Shown: positions 40,988-50,621, counted from the stretch's first letter. The stretch is 64,000 nt of DNA from Pigmentiphaga sp. (GCA_023228945.1 JALOAI010000016.1:62001-126000), one strand, 5' to 3'. A program made the numbers and translations. Notes: generated by a model from the sequence alone, not told the origin.

Positions 40988-43900
40988 CTAGTCCGCCACC
41001 GGATCGCCAAAGCCGCCCCCGCCCGGAGTCTCGATGATCACCACGTCGCCGGTCTGGACCTCGGTACGGTCTTGCGGCCCCAGTTCATCGATGCCGCCGG
41101 CGGCGCGCTCGACGGCGTTGCGGCCCCGCGCGCCAGGCTGCCCGCCATGCAGGCCGAACGGCGCATGCACGCGGTTGTTGGATAGGATGGAGACCGTCAT
41201 CGGTCGCAGAAAGCGCAGCCGCCGCACGCCGCCGTCGCCCCCCCGCCAACGGCCGCTGCCGCCCGAGCCCTGCTTGATGGCATAGGACTCCAGCCGCACC
41301 GGAAAGCGCAATTCGAGCACCTCGGGATCGGTCATGCGCGAGTTGGTCATGTGCGACTGCACGACCGCCGTGCCGTCGAAGCCGCGCGCCTGGCGCCAAT
41401 CGACGCCGAGGTCGGCCAGGCCGGCGCCGGTGCCGCCCGCAATGGTTTCGTAATACTGGTAGCGCGCGTCGCCGAAGGTGAGATTGTTCATCGTGCCCTG
41501 GCTCGACGCCATCACGCCCAGCGCGCCGTAAAGGGCATTGACGACGCACATGGAGGTTTCGACATTGCCCGCCACCACGGCCGCCGGGGCCACCGGATTG
41601 AGCAGGCTCCCCTCGGGGACGATCACCCGCAACGGCTTGAGGCAGCCGGCATTCAGGGGAATATCGTCGTCGACCAGCGTGCGGAACACGTACAGCACCG
41701 CGGCCATTGCCACCGCCTTGGGCGCATTGAAGTTATTGGCCATTTGCGGGGAGGTGCCGGTGAAATCGATAGTCGCGCGGCACGCCTCGCGATCCACCTC
41801 GATCCTCACCTGGATCACGCCACCGTTGTCCATCCGATAGGTAAACTCGCCGTCGCCCAGCACCGGCAGCACGCGGCGCACCGCCTCCTCGGCGTTGTCC
41901 TGCACGTGGCCCATATAGGCCCGGACCACGTTCAGGCCGTAATGCGCGCACATGTTGAGGAGTTCCTGCACGCCGGTTTCATTGGCCGCGACCTGGGCCT
42001 GCAGGTCGGCGATGTTCTGGTCGGGATTACGAGCCGGCCAGGGCCCCGACGCCAGCAGTCGCCGCATGTCGGCTTCGTGGAACTCCCCCTGGCTGACCAG
42101 GCGCACGTTGGTGAGCAGCACGCCCTCGTCGTCGATGGTGCGCGAGTCGGGCGGCATCGAGCCCGGCGTGGTGCCCCCGATATCGGCATGGTGCCCCCGT
42201 GAACCCACGTAGAACAGGATCTCGCCGCCGTCGGGGCGGAACACCGGGGTAATCACCGTGACGTCGGGTAGATGCGTACCGCCCTGGTAGGGATTATTGA
42301 GCACATAGACGTCTCCCGGCCGCATGCGGCCGGCGTTGTCTTGCATCACCCGGCGCACCGATTCGCCCATCGACCCGAGGTGAACCGGAATATGGGGCGC
42401 ATTGGCGATCAGGCTGCCTTCGCCGTCGAAGATGGCGCAGGAGAAATCCAGGCGCTCTTTGATGTTCACCGAGTGCGCGGTGTTCTGCAGGCGGTGACCC
42501 ATCTGCTCGGCGATCGACATGAACAGATTGTTGAAAACCTCCAGCATCACCGGGTCGGCTTCGGTGCCAAGCGCCCGGCGCTGCGGCCGCGCCTGCACCC
42601 TGCGCAAGACGATGTGATCGAGCGGAGTAAGCTCCGCCTGCCAACCGGGCTCGATCACCAGCGTCTGGTTGGCTTCGATGATGATCGACGGGCCATTCAC
42701 GCGATCGTGCGGCTGCAGCGAGTTCCGCTCGTAAAGCGGGGTGTCGCGCCATTGGCCGCCACTGAAGGTGCGCACCACACGGCTCGGCGCCAGCGGCGCC
42801 GAGCGCCGCGACCGCGCCGGCGCCTCCGCCACCGGCTGCCCGCCACCGCTGGCTTCCACCGAAAGCGTCTCGACCACGACTTCGCGGCCCGGCATCAAAA
42901 ACGCAAAGCGTTGCCGATAGGCGGCCTCGAAATCGGCCAACATTTGCCGACGAGGGCCGTACGGCACCTCCAGCGAAGTATCGGAGCCGCGATACTTGAG
43001 GTGCGCGAAGCGTCGCGCCCGCACGGCCTCGCGCGGCAGATTCTGGAGGGCCAGGGCCTCGGCGGCCGCCTCGGCCAATTCGTTGCCGGCCCGCTCCAGC
43101 GCCGGCATGGCGGCTTCGTCCAGCGTCAGTTCCATCGTGCGTTGCCGCATCTCCGACTGCTCGGCCAGGCCCATGCCATAGGCGGACAGCACGCCGGACA
43201 AAGGATGAGCAAACACGGTGGACATGCCCAGGGCATCGGCAACCAGGCAGGCATGCTGCCCGCCGGCCCCGCCGAAGGTCGTTAGCGCATAGTCGGTCAC
43301 GTCGTGCCCGCGCTGCACCGAGATTTGCTTGATCGCCTCGGCCATATTGCCCACCGCGATTTCCAGGTATCCCTCCGCCAATTGTTCCGGCGACCACTCC
43401 CGGCCGGTGGCCGCCGCCACCTCGTCGGCGCGCTGCCGGAAGCGTTCCGTCACAGCGTCCACATCCAGCGGCTGATCCGCCCGCGGGCCAAATACCGCCG
43501 GAAAAAAATCGGGCTGCAACTTGCCCAGCAACACATTGCAATCGGTGACCGTCAGCGGCCCGCCGCGGCGGTAGGCGGCCGGCCCGGGATTGGCGCCCGC
43601 GGAGTCCGGCCCCACCCGCAGCCGCGCGCCATCGAAGTGCAGGATCGACCCACCGCCAGCCGCGACCGTGTGGATGCGCATCATCGGCGCCCGCATGCGC
43701 ACTCCCGCCACCAGGGTTTCGAACTCGCGCTCGAACTCTCCCGCGTAATGCGAAACATCGGTGGACGTACCGCCCATGTCGAAGCCGATGACCCGCTCGA
43801 ATCCCGCCAAGGCGCTGGTGCCCGCCATGCCGACGATGCCTCCGGCCGGGCCCGACAGAATCGCATCCTTGCCCCGGAAGTGAAAGGCATCGCTCAAGCC

Positions 43901-44620
43901 GCCGCTGGATTGCATGAACATCAACGGGATACCCGGCAGTTCGGCCGCCACCTGGGCGACGTAGCGCCGCAGAATGGGCGACAGATAAGCATCGACCACC
44001 GTGGTGTCGCCGCGCGATACGTACTTGATCAGCGGGCTCGCCTCATGCGACACCGATATCTGCGTAAAGCCCATCTCGGCCGCCAGCGCCGCCGCCGCCT
44101 GCTCGTGTGCGGGCTCGCGCCAGGCGTGCAGGAACACGATGGCCAGCGCGCGGATACCGCCCTCGTATACGGCCTGGAGATCCTCGCGCAAACGACGCAG
44201 GTCGAGTTCACGCACCACGCCGCCATCGGCGGCCAGGCGCTCGTCGGCCTCGATCACGGTTTCGTAAAGCAGCTCGGGCAGCACCACTTGGCGCGCGAAC
44301 AGCGCCGGCCGGTTTTGATAAGCGATGCGCAGGCCGTCGCGAAACCCGCGGGTGGTGACCAGTGCGATGCGTGCGCCCTTGCGTTCGAGCAAGGCATTGG
44401 TGGCCACCGTGGTTCCCATGCGTACGCACTCCACCAGACTGGCCGGCACGGCGTCGCCCGCCGCCACTCCCAGCAAGCGGCGGATGCCGGCCACGGCGGC
44501 GTCGTCGTACTGCTCGGGGTTCTCCGACAGCAGTTTGGCGGTGGCCAAGCTGCCGTCGGGCCGCCGCGCAACGATATCCGTAAAGGTGCCGCCACGATCG
44601 ATCCAGAATTGCCACTTCAT
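40988..44620 (-). CDS. HyuA-HyuB fusion: ATP-dependent hydantoinase / 5-oxoprolinase family
   Basis: 1210 residues from the ATG at 44620. The N-terminal HyuA part (about 1-690) shows DRGGTFTDIVARRPDG and GFDMGGTSTDVSHY, which are the ATP-binding actin-fold loops, and FGGAGGQHACLVADALG. The C-terminal HyuB part (about 700-1210) begins near DPVMLEVFNNLFMSIAEQMG and includes DVYVLNNPYQGGTHLPDVTVI and GSRGHHADIGGTTPGSMPP, with its metal-binding His/Asp residues. 5-Oxoprolinase and N-methylhydantoinase carry out ATP-driven ring opening of cyclic amides; in many bacteria A and B are separate. The exact substrate cannot be read. Confidence 0.9.
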   Translation of the reverse strand: MKWQFWIDRGGTFTDIVARRPDGSLATAKLLSENPEQYDDAAVAGIRRLLGVAAGDAVPASLVECVRMGTTVATNALLERKGARIALVTTRGFRDGLRIAYQNRPALFARQVVLPELLYETVIEADERLAADGGVVRELDLRRLREDLQAVYEGGIRALAIVFLHAWREPAHEQAAAALAAEMGFTQISVSHEASPLIKYVSRGDTTVVDAYLSPILRRYVAQVAAELPGIPLMFMQSSGGLSDAFHFRGKDAILSGPAGGIVGMAGTSALAGFERVIGFDMGGTSTDVSHYAGEFEREFETLVAGVRMRAPMMRIHTVAAGGGSILHFDGARLRVGPDSAGANPGPAAYRRGGPLTVTDCNVLLGKLQPDFFPAVFGPRADQPLDVDAVTERFRQRADEVAAATGREWSPEQLAEGYLEIAVGNMAEAIKQISVQRGHDVTDYALTTFGGAGGQHACLVADALGMSTVFAHPLSGVLSAYGMGLAEQSEMRQRTMELTLDEAAMPALERAGNELAEAAAEALALQNLPREAVRARRFAHLKYRGSDTSLEVPYGPRRQMLADFEAAYRQRFAFLMPGREVVVETLSVEASGGGQPVAEAPARSRRSAPLAPSRVVRTFSGGQWRDTPLYERNSLQPHDRVNGPSIIIEANQTLVIEPGWQAELTPLDHIVLRRVQARPQRRALGTEADPVMLEVFNNLFMSIAEQMGHRLQNTAHSVNIKERLDFSCAIFDGEGSLIANAPHIPVHLGSMGESVRRVMQDNAGRMRPGDVYVLNNPYQGGTHLPDVTVITPVFRPDGGEILFYVGSRGHHADIGGTTPGSMPPDSRTIDDEGVLLTNVRLVSQGEFHEADMRRLLASGPWPARNPDQNIADLQAQVAANETGVQELLNMCAHYGLNVVRAYMGHVQDNAEEAVRRVLPVLGDGEFTYRMDNGGVIQVRIEVDREACRATIDFTGTSPQMANNFNAPKAVAMAAVLYVFRTLVDDDIPLNAGCLKPLRVIVPEGSLLNPVAPAAVVAGNVETSMCVVNALYGALGVMASSQGTMNNLTFGDARYQYYETIAGGTGAGLADLGVDWRQARGFDGTAVVQSHMTNSRMTDPEVLELRFPVRLESYAIKQGSGGSGRWRGGDGGVRRLRFLRPMTVSILSNNRVHAPFGLHGGQPGARGRNAVERAAGGIDELGPQDRTEVQTGDVVIIETPGGGGFGDPVAD

Positions 44621-44986
44621 GGGGTAGGCTCGCTGTTGCAGGTGGAAATAGCCATGGCCATGCCGGCACGTGGCGCCAGCCAGCATTTTGCCCCAGGATG
44701 GTGGCGGAGTCCGCCACGATGCCGCAAGTTCACAAAGCCATTAGGCACCAGGCCACGGCGCCAAGGCACTCGGCTCGAACGATCCGTGGGCAGCCCGCCG
44801 CGGCGTTGACGCTGGGCGAGATTCACGAATATAGTGAATCAATCGGGTTTTCATTTTCGTTTTGTTTTCGAATCCATCCCGGCCCGGCCTGCCCCGGCCT
44901 TCGGTGAGCCTTGTCATCCGCTCGCAAAAACCCGTCACCATCCCGGGGAACCCCACCTCTTTCTCTCACCCCACCGCCTTCCGACC
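44621..44986. promoter_or_regulatory. Divergent regulatory region between hydantoinase and esterase genes
   Basis: This 366-base gap has no gene. On the plus strand TTGACG (44806-44811) and TATAGT (44830-44835), 18 bases apart, form a good promoter for the esterase. A perfect inverted repeat, GATTCAC and GTGAATC around GAATATA (44820-44840), covers the -10 element and so looks like a repressor site. AT-rich sequence follows at 44848-44875. The untranslated leader would be about 145 bases. Confidence 0.6.
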
Positions 44987-45967
44987 ATGCCTTTGCGCGC
45001 CACGGACACTCCCGCCTCCCCTTTGCGTCGCACCCTGCTGCTTGCCCTGGGGCTCGCTCCTTTCAGCACCTTTTCCCAACCCGCCAATCAGGTTCCGCCC
45101 CGGCCCGGCCGCGACTGGAACGAGCCCATCGGCCCCACCATCGCCGATCTGCCCTCCGAACACTACGTCTTCCAACGCCTGTCGCTGGAATCCGCCGATG
45201 GCCAGCGACGTTACCGCATCGATATCGGCACGCCGCGCCGGCCGCCGCCGCCCGCCGGCTACCCGGCGCTGTATATGCTCGACGGCAACGCCGCCCTGCA
45301 TACTTTGCAGCCACAAGACCTCGCCACGCTGGCCGCCGGCGACCCGCCGGTGCTGATCGGTATCGGCTATGACGTTCCCGGCCGGCACGACGTTCTCGCC
45401 CGCGCCTTCGACTACACCCCGCCGGTCATCCGTGACGGCCAGCCCGACCCCAATGTCGAGGAGCGCGGCCGCCCGGGCGGCGGCGCCGATATTTTCCTCG
45501 ACCTCTTCGAGCAGCGCATCCGCCCGGAGGTCCTGGCCCGCGCGGCCATCGATCCGCGGCGCCAGACTTTATGGGGCCATTCCTACGGCGGGTTGCTTGC
45601 CCTGCATACCTTGATGACGCGGCCGGCGCTGTTTCAGCGCTATGTGGCGGGCGATCCTTCGATGGGCTGGCACGATGGCGTGCTGCTGCGCACGGCCGAT
45701 GGCTTCCGCGCGGAGCAGGCGCCGGGCGTCACCGTCCGCATCCTGGTGGGCGGCAGCCAGCCTCGCCGGGCGCCCGGCACCCCGCCTCCGCCGCCGCCCG
45801 CCAGCGTCATCCCCGGCGTGCCGCCGGGGCGCGAAAGCGCCTACCAACTCGTGGAGCGCCTTGCGGCCGAAGGTATGGACATCACCTTCGAAGCCTTTCC
45901 CGAGCAGAATCACGGCCAGTTATTCGCCACGTCGCTGTATCCGGCGCTGCGGGTGGCGGTGCGGTAG
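44987..45967 (+). CDS. Secreted alpha/beta hydrolase, siderophore-esterase (IroE/Fes/BesA) type
   Basis: 326 residues from the ATG at 44987. An N-terminal hydrophobic segment (LRRTLLLALGLAPFSTFSQP) looks like a signal peptide. YPALYMLDGNAAL, IGIGYDVPGRHDVLARAFDYTPP and the nucleophile elbow LWGHSYGGLLAL (GxSxG) are the blocks of periplasmic trilactone siderophore esterases; the C-terminal EAFPEQNHGQLF supplies the catalytic His. The ADP/ATP-type iron operon lies 5.5 kb away, which fits an iron role, but no siderophore receptor is adjacent. A general ester or lactone hydrolase remains possible. Confidence 0.78.
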   Translation: MPLRATDTPASPLRRTLLLALGLAPFSTFSQPANQVPPRPGRDWNEPIGPTIADLPSEHYVFQRLSLESADGQRRYRIDIGTPRRPPPPAGYPALYMLDGNAALHTLQPQDLATLAAGDPPVLIGIGYDVPGRHDVLARAFDYTPPVIRDGQPDPNVEERGRPGGGADIFLDLFEQRIRPEVLARAAIDPRRQTLWGHSYGGLLALHTLMTRPALFQRYVAGDPSMGWHDGVLLRTADGFRAEQAPGVTVRILVGGSQPRRAPGTPPPPPPASVIPGVPPGRESAYQLVERLAAEGMDITFEAFPEQNHGQLFATSLYPALRVAVR

Positions 45968-46065
45968 GCGGAGGCGCTTTGCCGCCAAAGGCTTGGCGAA
46001 TTGGCGGCAGCCCTTCCGACCCCGGCCACCAAATCCGTGGGCCGCGCAAATCCGCAGAGGGCCCA

Positions 46066-46100
46066 TTGACGCCACACAAGATACATTTAGAATGCATGTT
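46066..46100 (+). promoter_or_regulatory. Promoter with NsrR-type operator, cupin-NO reductase operon
   Basis: TTGACG (46066-46071) and TAGAAT (46088-46093) are 16 bases apart. Overlapping the -10 is an 11-1-11 inverted repeat at 46078-46100, with half-sites AAGATACATTT and GAATGCATGTT. This agrees closely with the NsrR consensus (AAGATGCATTT, one base, AAATGCATCTT). NsrR is a nitric-oxide-sensing [Fe-S] repressor, so the operon should be induced by NO. Confidence 0.78.
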
Positions 46101-46160
46101 ATCAACCGGCGCCCGTGAAAGCGGGAACACCGGCGGCCATCTCTATGGGAGACCCATGCC

Positions 46161-46487
46161 ATGGCGCTGCGACATGCTCAATACATGGAGGTCATCGACC
46201 TCACCGCTCCCGAACCCATCGGCTGTACTTCGATCAGCACCAGTCTTTTCAAGGCCGAGCAGCTGCAAGTCCTGCGACTCGTGCTACCCAAGGATCACAC
46301 GCTGCCGGAACACCACGTCATCGGCGAGATCACCATTCATTGCCTGAGCGGCGACTCCACGGTCAAGACGCCGAGCGCCGAATGCCGGCTCACCGCGGGC
46401 GAGCTCGTCGTCCTGGCCGGCAACGAGCCTCATGCCGTGCATGCGCACGAAGCCTCCACTCTGCTCGTCACCATCGTCCGCGGCTAA
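46161..46487 (+). CDS. Small cupin-domain protein upstream of NO reductase
   Basis: 108 residues. LPEHHVIGEITIHCLSGDSTV and AGELVVLAGNEPHAVHAHEAS are the two cupin motifs with three or four metal-ligand His residues (HH, and H in NEPHAV). There is no signal peptide. It is the first gene behind the NsrR-type operator, 51 bases ahead of the NO reductase. It may bind metal in NO defence or buffer haem or iron. The exact role of such cupins next to norB is not established. Confidence 0.8.
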   Translation: MALRHAQYMEVIDLTAPEPIGCTSISTSLFKAEQLQVLRLVLPKDHTLPEHHVIGEITIHCLSGDSTVKTPSAECRLTAGELVVLAGNEPHAVHAHEASTLLVTIVRG

Positions 46488-46538
46488 GCCGCGGGCCCCC
46501 GTTTCCCCACCCTCCTTCCTTTCTCAAGGACTCTCACG

Positions 46539-48863
46539 GTGAACCATACCCGCAGATTGTGGACAGCCCTGGCCGTACTCTTGACTCTCTCGTTTGCCGC
46601 CCTGTTGTGGTCGGGCGTACAAATCCAGCGCCATTCGGCGCCCATGCCCGAGCGGGTCGTGGCCGAGGATGGCTCGTCGGTCTACACGCGCGCCGAGATC
46701 GAACGCGGCCGCCAAGTGTGGCAGTCGCTGGGCGGTATGCAGTTGGGCTCCATCTGGGGCCACGGCGCCTATGTCGCGCCGGATTGGAGCGCCGATTGGC
46801 TGCATCGCGAAGCCGTGGCGCTCCTCGACCTCTGGGCCAAGGCCGAATATGGCGGCACCTCCTATGCGCAGCTCGCACCCGATGCGCAATCCGCGCTGCA
46901 AGGCCGGCTGCAGCGGCTGATGCGGCGCAATACCTACGATGCGGCGGATGGCACCATCACGCTCACCAATGATCGCGCCGTCGCCATTGCCCAGGTGGCG
47001 GAGCATTACATCGATCTCTTCGGCGATGATCCGGCCACCACCGCGCTGCGCGAAGCCTATGCCATGAAGAACAACACGGTGCCCGATGCCGAGCATCGGC
47101 GCCTGCTTACCGCGTTTTTCTGGTGGACGGCCTGGGCCGCAACCACGGAGCGGCCGCCGGCCTCGCCGGGGACCATCTCGGCCGACCGGCTGCCCCTGCA
47201 AACCAAACAAAGCACCTATACGAACAATTGGCCCAGCGAGCCGTTGGTCGGCAATACGCCGCCGCCCAGCACCTGGGTATGGTCGGCTTTCAGCATTATT
47301 TTTCTGCTCGCCGGCATTGCCTTGCTGGGCTGGCATCATGCGGTTAACCGCGACGATGATCTAGCGCATCAGCTTCCGGCAAGCGACCCCCTGGCGGGCT
47401 TGCGAGTCACGCCATCCATGCATGCAACGGCCAAGTATTTCTGGCTGGTGCTGATCTTGTTCCTGGTACAGATCACCTTGGGCGCCATCACCGCCCACTA
47501 TCAGATCGAGGGCCAACAAGCCTATGGCATCGCGCTGGCCGAGGTCCTGCCCTACTCCATCACCAGAACCTGGCATACGCAGTTGGCGGTGCTCTGGATC
47601 GCCACGGCCTGGCTGGGCACCGGTCTGTACATCGCTCCCGCGCTCTCGGGCCACGAACCGCGCTGGCAACGGGCGGGGGTCAATTTCCTTTTTTGCAGCC
47701 TGATCGTCATCGTCGCAGGTTCCTTTACCGGACAATGGTTCGCCGTGATGCAGACGCTCGGTCTGGACCACAACTTCTGGTTCGGCCACCAGGGCTGGGA
47801 ATATGCCGACATCGGCCGCTTCTGGCAGATTTATCTGTTCATCGGCCTGCTCTTGTGGCTTTTATTGGTGGGGCGGGCGCTTTGGCCCATCCTGCGCGGG
47901 CCCTCCAACGCCTCCCGGACCATCGTGGGTCTGCTCTTCCTTGCCACGGTGGCGATCGGCGTGTTCTACGCCTCCGCCCTGATGTGGCGCGAGCATACCC
48001 ACCTTTCCATCGTCGAATACTGGCGCTGGTGGTTGGTTCACCTCTGGGTGGAAGGCTTCTTCGAAGTCTTCGCCACCGCGGTGATCGCGCTCGTTTTTAC
48101 ACGCCTGGGCCTGTTGCGCACCTCGACGGCGGCCGTCGCGGTGCTCTTCGCCACCATCGTCTTCATGACGGGCGGCGTGCTCGGCACACTGCATCACCTG
48201 TATTTCGTCGGCAGCCCCACGGCTGTCGTAGCGCTGGGCGCCAGTTTCAGCGCCCTGGAGGTGGTGCCCTTGGCCTACCTGGGCTTCGAGGCCTACCATA
48301 CCTACCGCCTGGGCCATGCCACCTCCTGGGTCAAGCGCTATCGCTGGCCCATCCGCTTCTTCCTGGCGGTATCGTTCTGGAACCTGGTTGGCGCCGGCCT
48401 GTTCGGCTTTCTCATCAACCCGCCGCTTTCCCTTTACTACATGCAGGGGCTTAACCTGACCCCCTTGCACGCCCATACCGCGCTGTTCGGCGTTTATGGC
48501 ATGCTCGGCATTGCCCTGGTGCTGCTCTGCGTGCGTGGCCTGCGCCCGAACCTTGTCTGGAACGAAGGCCTGCTGCGCTGGAGCTTCTGGTCGCTCAATA
48601 TCGGGCTGGCGCTGATGGCGGCGTTTACTCTGCTGCCGCTAGGCACCCTGCAACTGCTCGCCGCGCTGGAGCATGGTTATTGGTATGCCCGCTCCGCCGA
48701 GTTCATGCAACAACCCATCGTCGACTTCCTGGTCTGGATGCGGGTGCCTGGCGACGTCGTCTTCAGCATCGGCGCTTTGCTGCTGGTGTGGTTCGTGCTC
48801 CAGCTGTGGCTGCGCCCGAAAACCGAGAATGCCGACGCTGGCGCAATGGAGCACCCTCGGTGA
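46539..48863 (+). CDS. norZ: Nitric oxide reductase, quinol-dependent single-subunit (qNor)
   Basis: 774 residues from a GTG at 46539 (AAGGA upstream). The N-terminal extension specific to qNor (about residues 30-230) includes GGMQLGSIWGHGAYVAPDWSADWLHREA. The catalytic domain then has about 12 membrane helices with the haem- and iron-ligand His residues in VNFLFCSLIVIVAGSFTGQW, YWRWWLVHLWVEGFFEVF and TGGVLGTLHHLYFVG. The enzyme reduces NO to N2O with quinol electrons at the inner membrane and needs no NorC. Together with the NsrR-type promoter this indicates NO detoxification rather than full denitrification. Confidence 0.95.
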   Translation: MNHTRRLWTALAVLLTLSFAALLWSGVQIQRHSAPMPERVVAEDGSSVYTRAEIERGRQVWQSLGGMQLGSIWGHGAYVAPDWSADWLHREAVALLDLWAKAEYGGTSYAQLAPDAQSALQGRLQRLMRRNTYDAADGTITLTNDRAVAIAQVAEHYIDLFGDDPATTALREAYAMKNNTVPDAEHRRLLTAFFWWTAWAATTERPPASPGTISADRLPLQTKQSTYTNNWPSEPLVGNTPPPSTWVWSAFSIIFLLAGIALLGWHHAVNRDDDLAHQLPASDPLAGLRVTPSMHATAKYFWLVLILFLVQITLGAITAHYQIEGQQAYGIALAEVLPYSITRTWHTQLAVLWIATAWLGTGLYIAPALSGHEPRWQRAGVNFLFCSLIVIVAGSFTGQWFAVMQTLGLDHNFWFGHQGWEYADIGRFWQIYLFIGLLLWLLLVGRALWPILRGPSNASRTIVGLLFLATVAIGVFYASALMWREHTHLSIVEYWRWWLVHLWVEGFFEVFATAVIALVFTRLGLLRTSTAAVAVLFATIVFMTGGVLGTLHHLYFVGSPTAVVALGASFSALEVVPLAYLGFEAYHTYRLGHATSWVKRYRWPIRFFLAVSFWNLVGAGLFGFLINPPLSLYYMQGLNLTPLHAHTALFGVYGMLGIALVLLCVRGLRPNLVWNEGLLRWSFWSLNIGLALMAAFTLLPLGTLQLLAALEHGYWYARSAEFMQQPIVDFLVWMRVPGDVVFSIGALLLVWFVLQLWLRPKTENADAGAMEHPR

Positions 48864-48880
48864 GATAGCGCCGCGCAATT

Positions 48881-48920
48881 CACGCTTCCAAGAACACCCG
48901 CCGTGTGTCTCGGAAGCGTG
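48881..48920 (+). terminator. Inverted repeat after the NO reductase gene
   Basis: CACGCTTCC (48881-48889) and GGAAGCGTG (48912-48920) form a perfect nine-bp stem with a 22-base loop, 18 bases after the stop codon. No U-tract follows, so Rho-assisted termination or 3'-end protection is as likely as intrinsic termination. Confidence 0.4.
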
Positions 48921-49069
48921 TCGCCACGTTCTGGGCGTGGCCGAGTCGGACAAAACTCTCGGCGGCTTGCGGGATTAGTGGTGCGTGGCGTCTCTATCCA
49001 CCGTGACGACTATTGATGACTTCCTGTACGGATATCTCGCATGCCTTTCGGGAACGCCGACTCCCTCGC

Positions 49070-50389
49070 CTAGTTCGCCACGAGATTCGCGGCCTTGGCC
49101 ACATTCCCGATCTTCTCCATTTCCTGCTGGTGGAAACTCAGCATCTCATCCGGCCGCATGGTGAAGGAGTCCATGGCGGCGTTGGCAAATAAAGCTTGTA
49201 CTTCGTCGGTTTCAACCACTTTCCTCACGATCTCGCTCAGGCGGTTGACGATGGGTTCGGGCGCGCCGGCCGGCATCCAAAAACCATACCAGGCGGTAAG
49301 GTCGAAGTCTTGATAGCCTAGCTCCTGGAGAGTGGGTAGCTCGGGCATCGCCGGCATGCGCTTGCCGCCGCTCACCGCCAGCGCACGCAGCCGCCCGGCG
49401 CGGACGTGAGGACCTGAAGCGGGCAAGTCGACGAACACGAGATCCAGTTGCCCACCGATCAGATCGGTGAGCGCTTGCGCCGGCGTTTTATAGGGTACGT
49501 GCAGCAGATCGATGCCCGCCTGCTGTTGGAAGAACTCGCCGGCCAGCCGGGTCGTGGTGCTGCCGCTGCCGAAGCTGAGCTGGTCCGGATTCCGTTTGGC
49601 GGCATCGGCGAACTCCTGCACGCTGTGATAGGGCGAGCCGGCATTGACGTTCATCAGCATTCCCGTGCGGGCGACGGTGGTTACCGGCGTAAAGTCGCGG
49701 ATCGGGTCGTATGTCGCCGCCTTGATCAAGTAGGGGTTCAGAACCTGAGTCGAACTGGATGACAGCAATACGGTGTAGCCGTCGGGCTCGGCTTTCTGCA
49801 CGGTTTGCACGCCGATGATGCCGTCGGCGCCAACCTTGTTCTCGATCACCACAGGTTGGCCGGTTTGGGCGGTGATCGCCTTGGCCAGCACCCGGCCGAT
49901 CGCGTCGGTGCCGATATAGCTCAGCGCCTCGCTAGCAGGGATGTCGCTCCCTTCGCGGCAGATCACCGCCGCGATCTCCAACTCGTAGTCAAGCTTCTCC
50001 GTAGCTGACGGCATCGGCACCGCCTCCTCATGACCATAAAGGCACAAGGGGTTCGAAAAATAGAACACCGGCAGACGATAGTAAGCGGCCGGCATCTCCC
50101 ATTGGCCTCCCATCGTGGCATGGCCTTCATAAGCCATAAAGTCGCGGATGGTAGGCGGCCGCAGCACCGGCGGACCCAAACGATGCTCGCTTGGGGACAG
50201 GCCTTCGATTCCGGGTGCAGCGAGGCGCGCGCGCAACGTATTCAGCGCCGCTTCGCCCAGGCCGAACAAGGCTTGAACATCGACGATGGGCTCGGGATGC
50301 TTCAGCAATTCTCGAACATCGAATATCCGGCCGTCCACGACGACGCCGGCGCGGAAGTCCCGCGCCGTCTTATAACTCACTAATTTCAC
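49070..50389 (-). CDS. In-frame chimera: truncated FAA-hydrolase-family N-terminus fused to Bug solute-binding C-terminus
   Basis: 439 residues from a GTG at 50389 (AAGGAG upstream), reading KLVSYKTARDFRAGVVVDG. The first ~160 residues match the start of fumarylacetoacetate-hydrolase-family enzymes, including FMAYEGHATMGG and EKLDYELEIAAVICREG with two of the metal-binding acidic residues. At about 49912 the sequence switches, in frame, from SEALSYI to GTDAIGRVLAKAITAQTGQPVVIENKVGADG. That is the body of a Bug (TctC-like) periplasmic binding protein, which continues to the stop with a normal Bug C-terminus. The hydrolase lacks its last half and the binding protein lacks its signal peptide, so neither function is expected to survive. 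A deletion joining two neighbouring genes is the simplest origin. Confidence 0.85.
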   Translation of the reverse strand: MKLVSYKTARDFRAGVVVDGRIFDVRELLKHPEPIVDVQALFGLGEAALNTLRARLAAPGIEGLSPSEHRLGPPVLRPPTIRDFMAYEGHATMGGQWEMPAAYYRLPVFYFSNPLCLYGHEEAVPMPSATEKLDYELEIAAVICREGSDIPASEALSYIGTDAIGRVLAKAITAQTGQPVVIENKVGADGIIGVQTVQKAEPDGYTVLLSSSSTQVLNPYLIKAATYDPIRDFTPVTTVARTGMLMNVNAGSPYHSVQEFADAAKRNPDQLSFGSGSTTTRLAGEFFQQQAGIDLLHVPYKTPAQALTDLIGGQLDLVFVDLPASGPHVRAGRLRALAVSGGKRMPAMPELPTLQELGYQDFDLTAWYGFWMPAGAPEPIVNRLSEIVRKVVETDEVQALFANAAMDSFTMRPDEMLSFHQQEMEKIGNVAKAANLVAN

Positions 50390-50621
50390 CCTGACTTTCT
50401 CCTTGTTATGAAGCAGGCTGGCCTCATGGCCGAAGTGCTTCACTCACGTCGAAACTCCGCTTTGGCACGTGTTCAAGCTCGAACATGCAGAGTCTTGATG
50501 AAGCCCGGATAAACGTCCAATACCAAATTGTTGTTCTTCGATCAATCTCATGGATGGTGGTGCGCGACAGACTGCGGGCGCTCCCTCGCCACCAGAGCCG
50601 GTGACTTACGAAGACGCCAGA

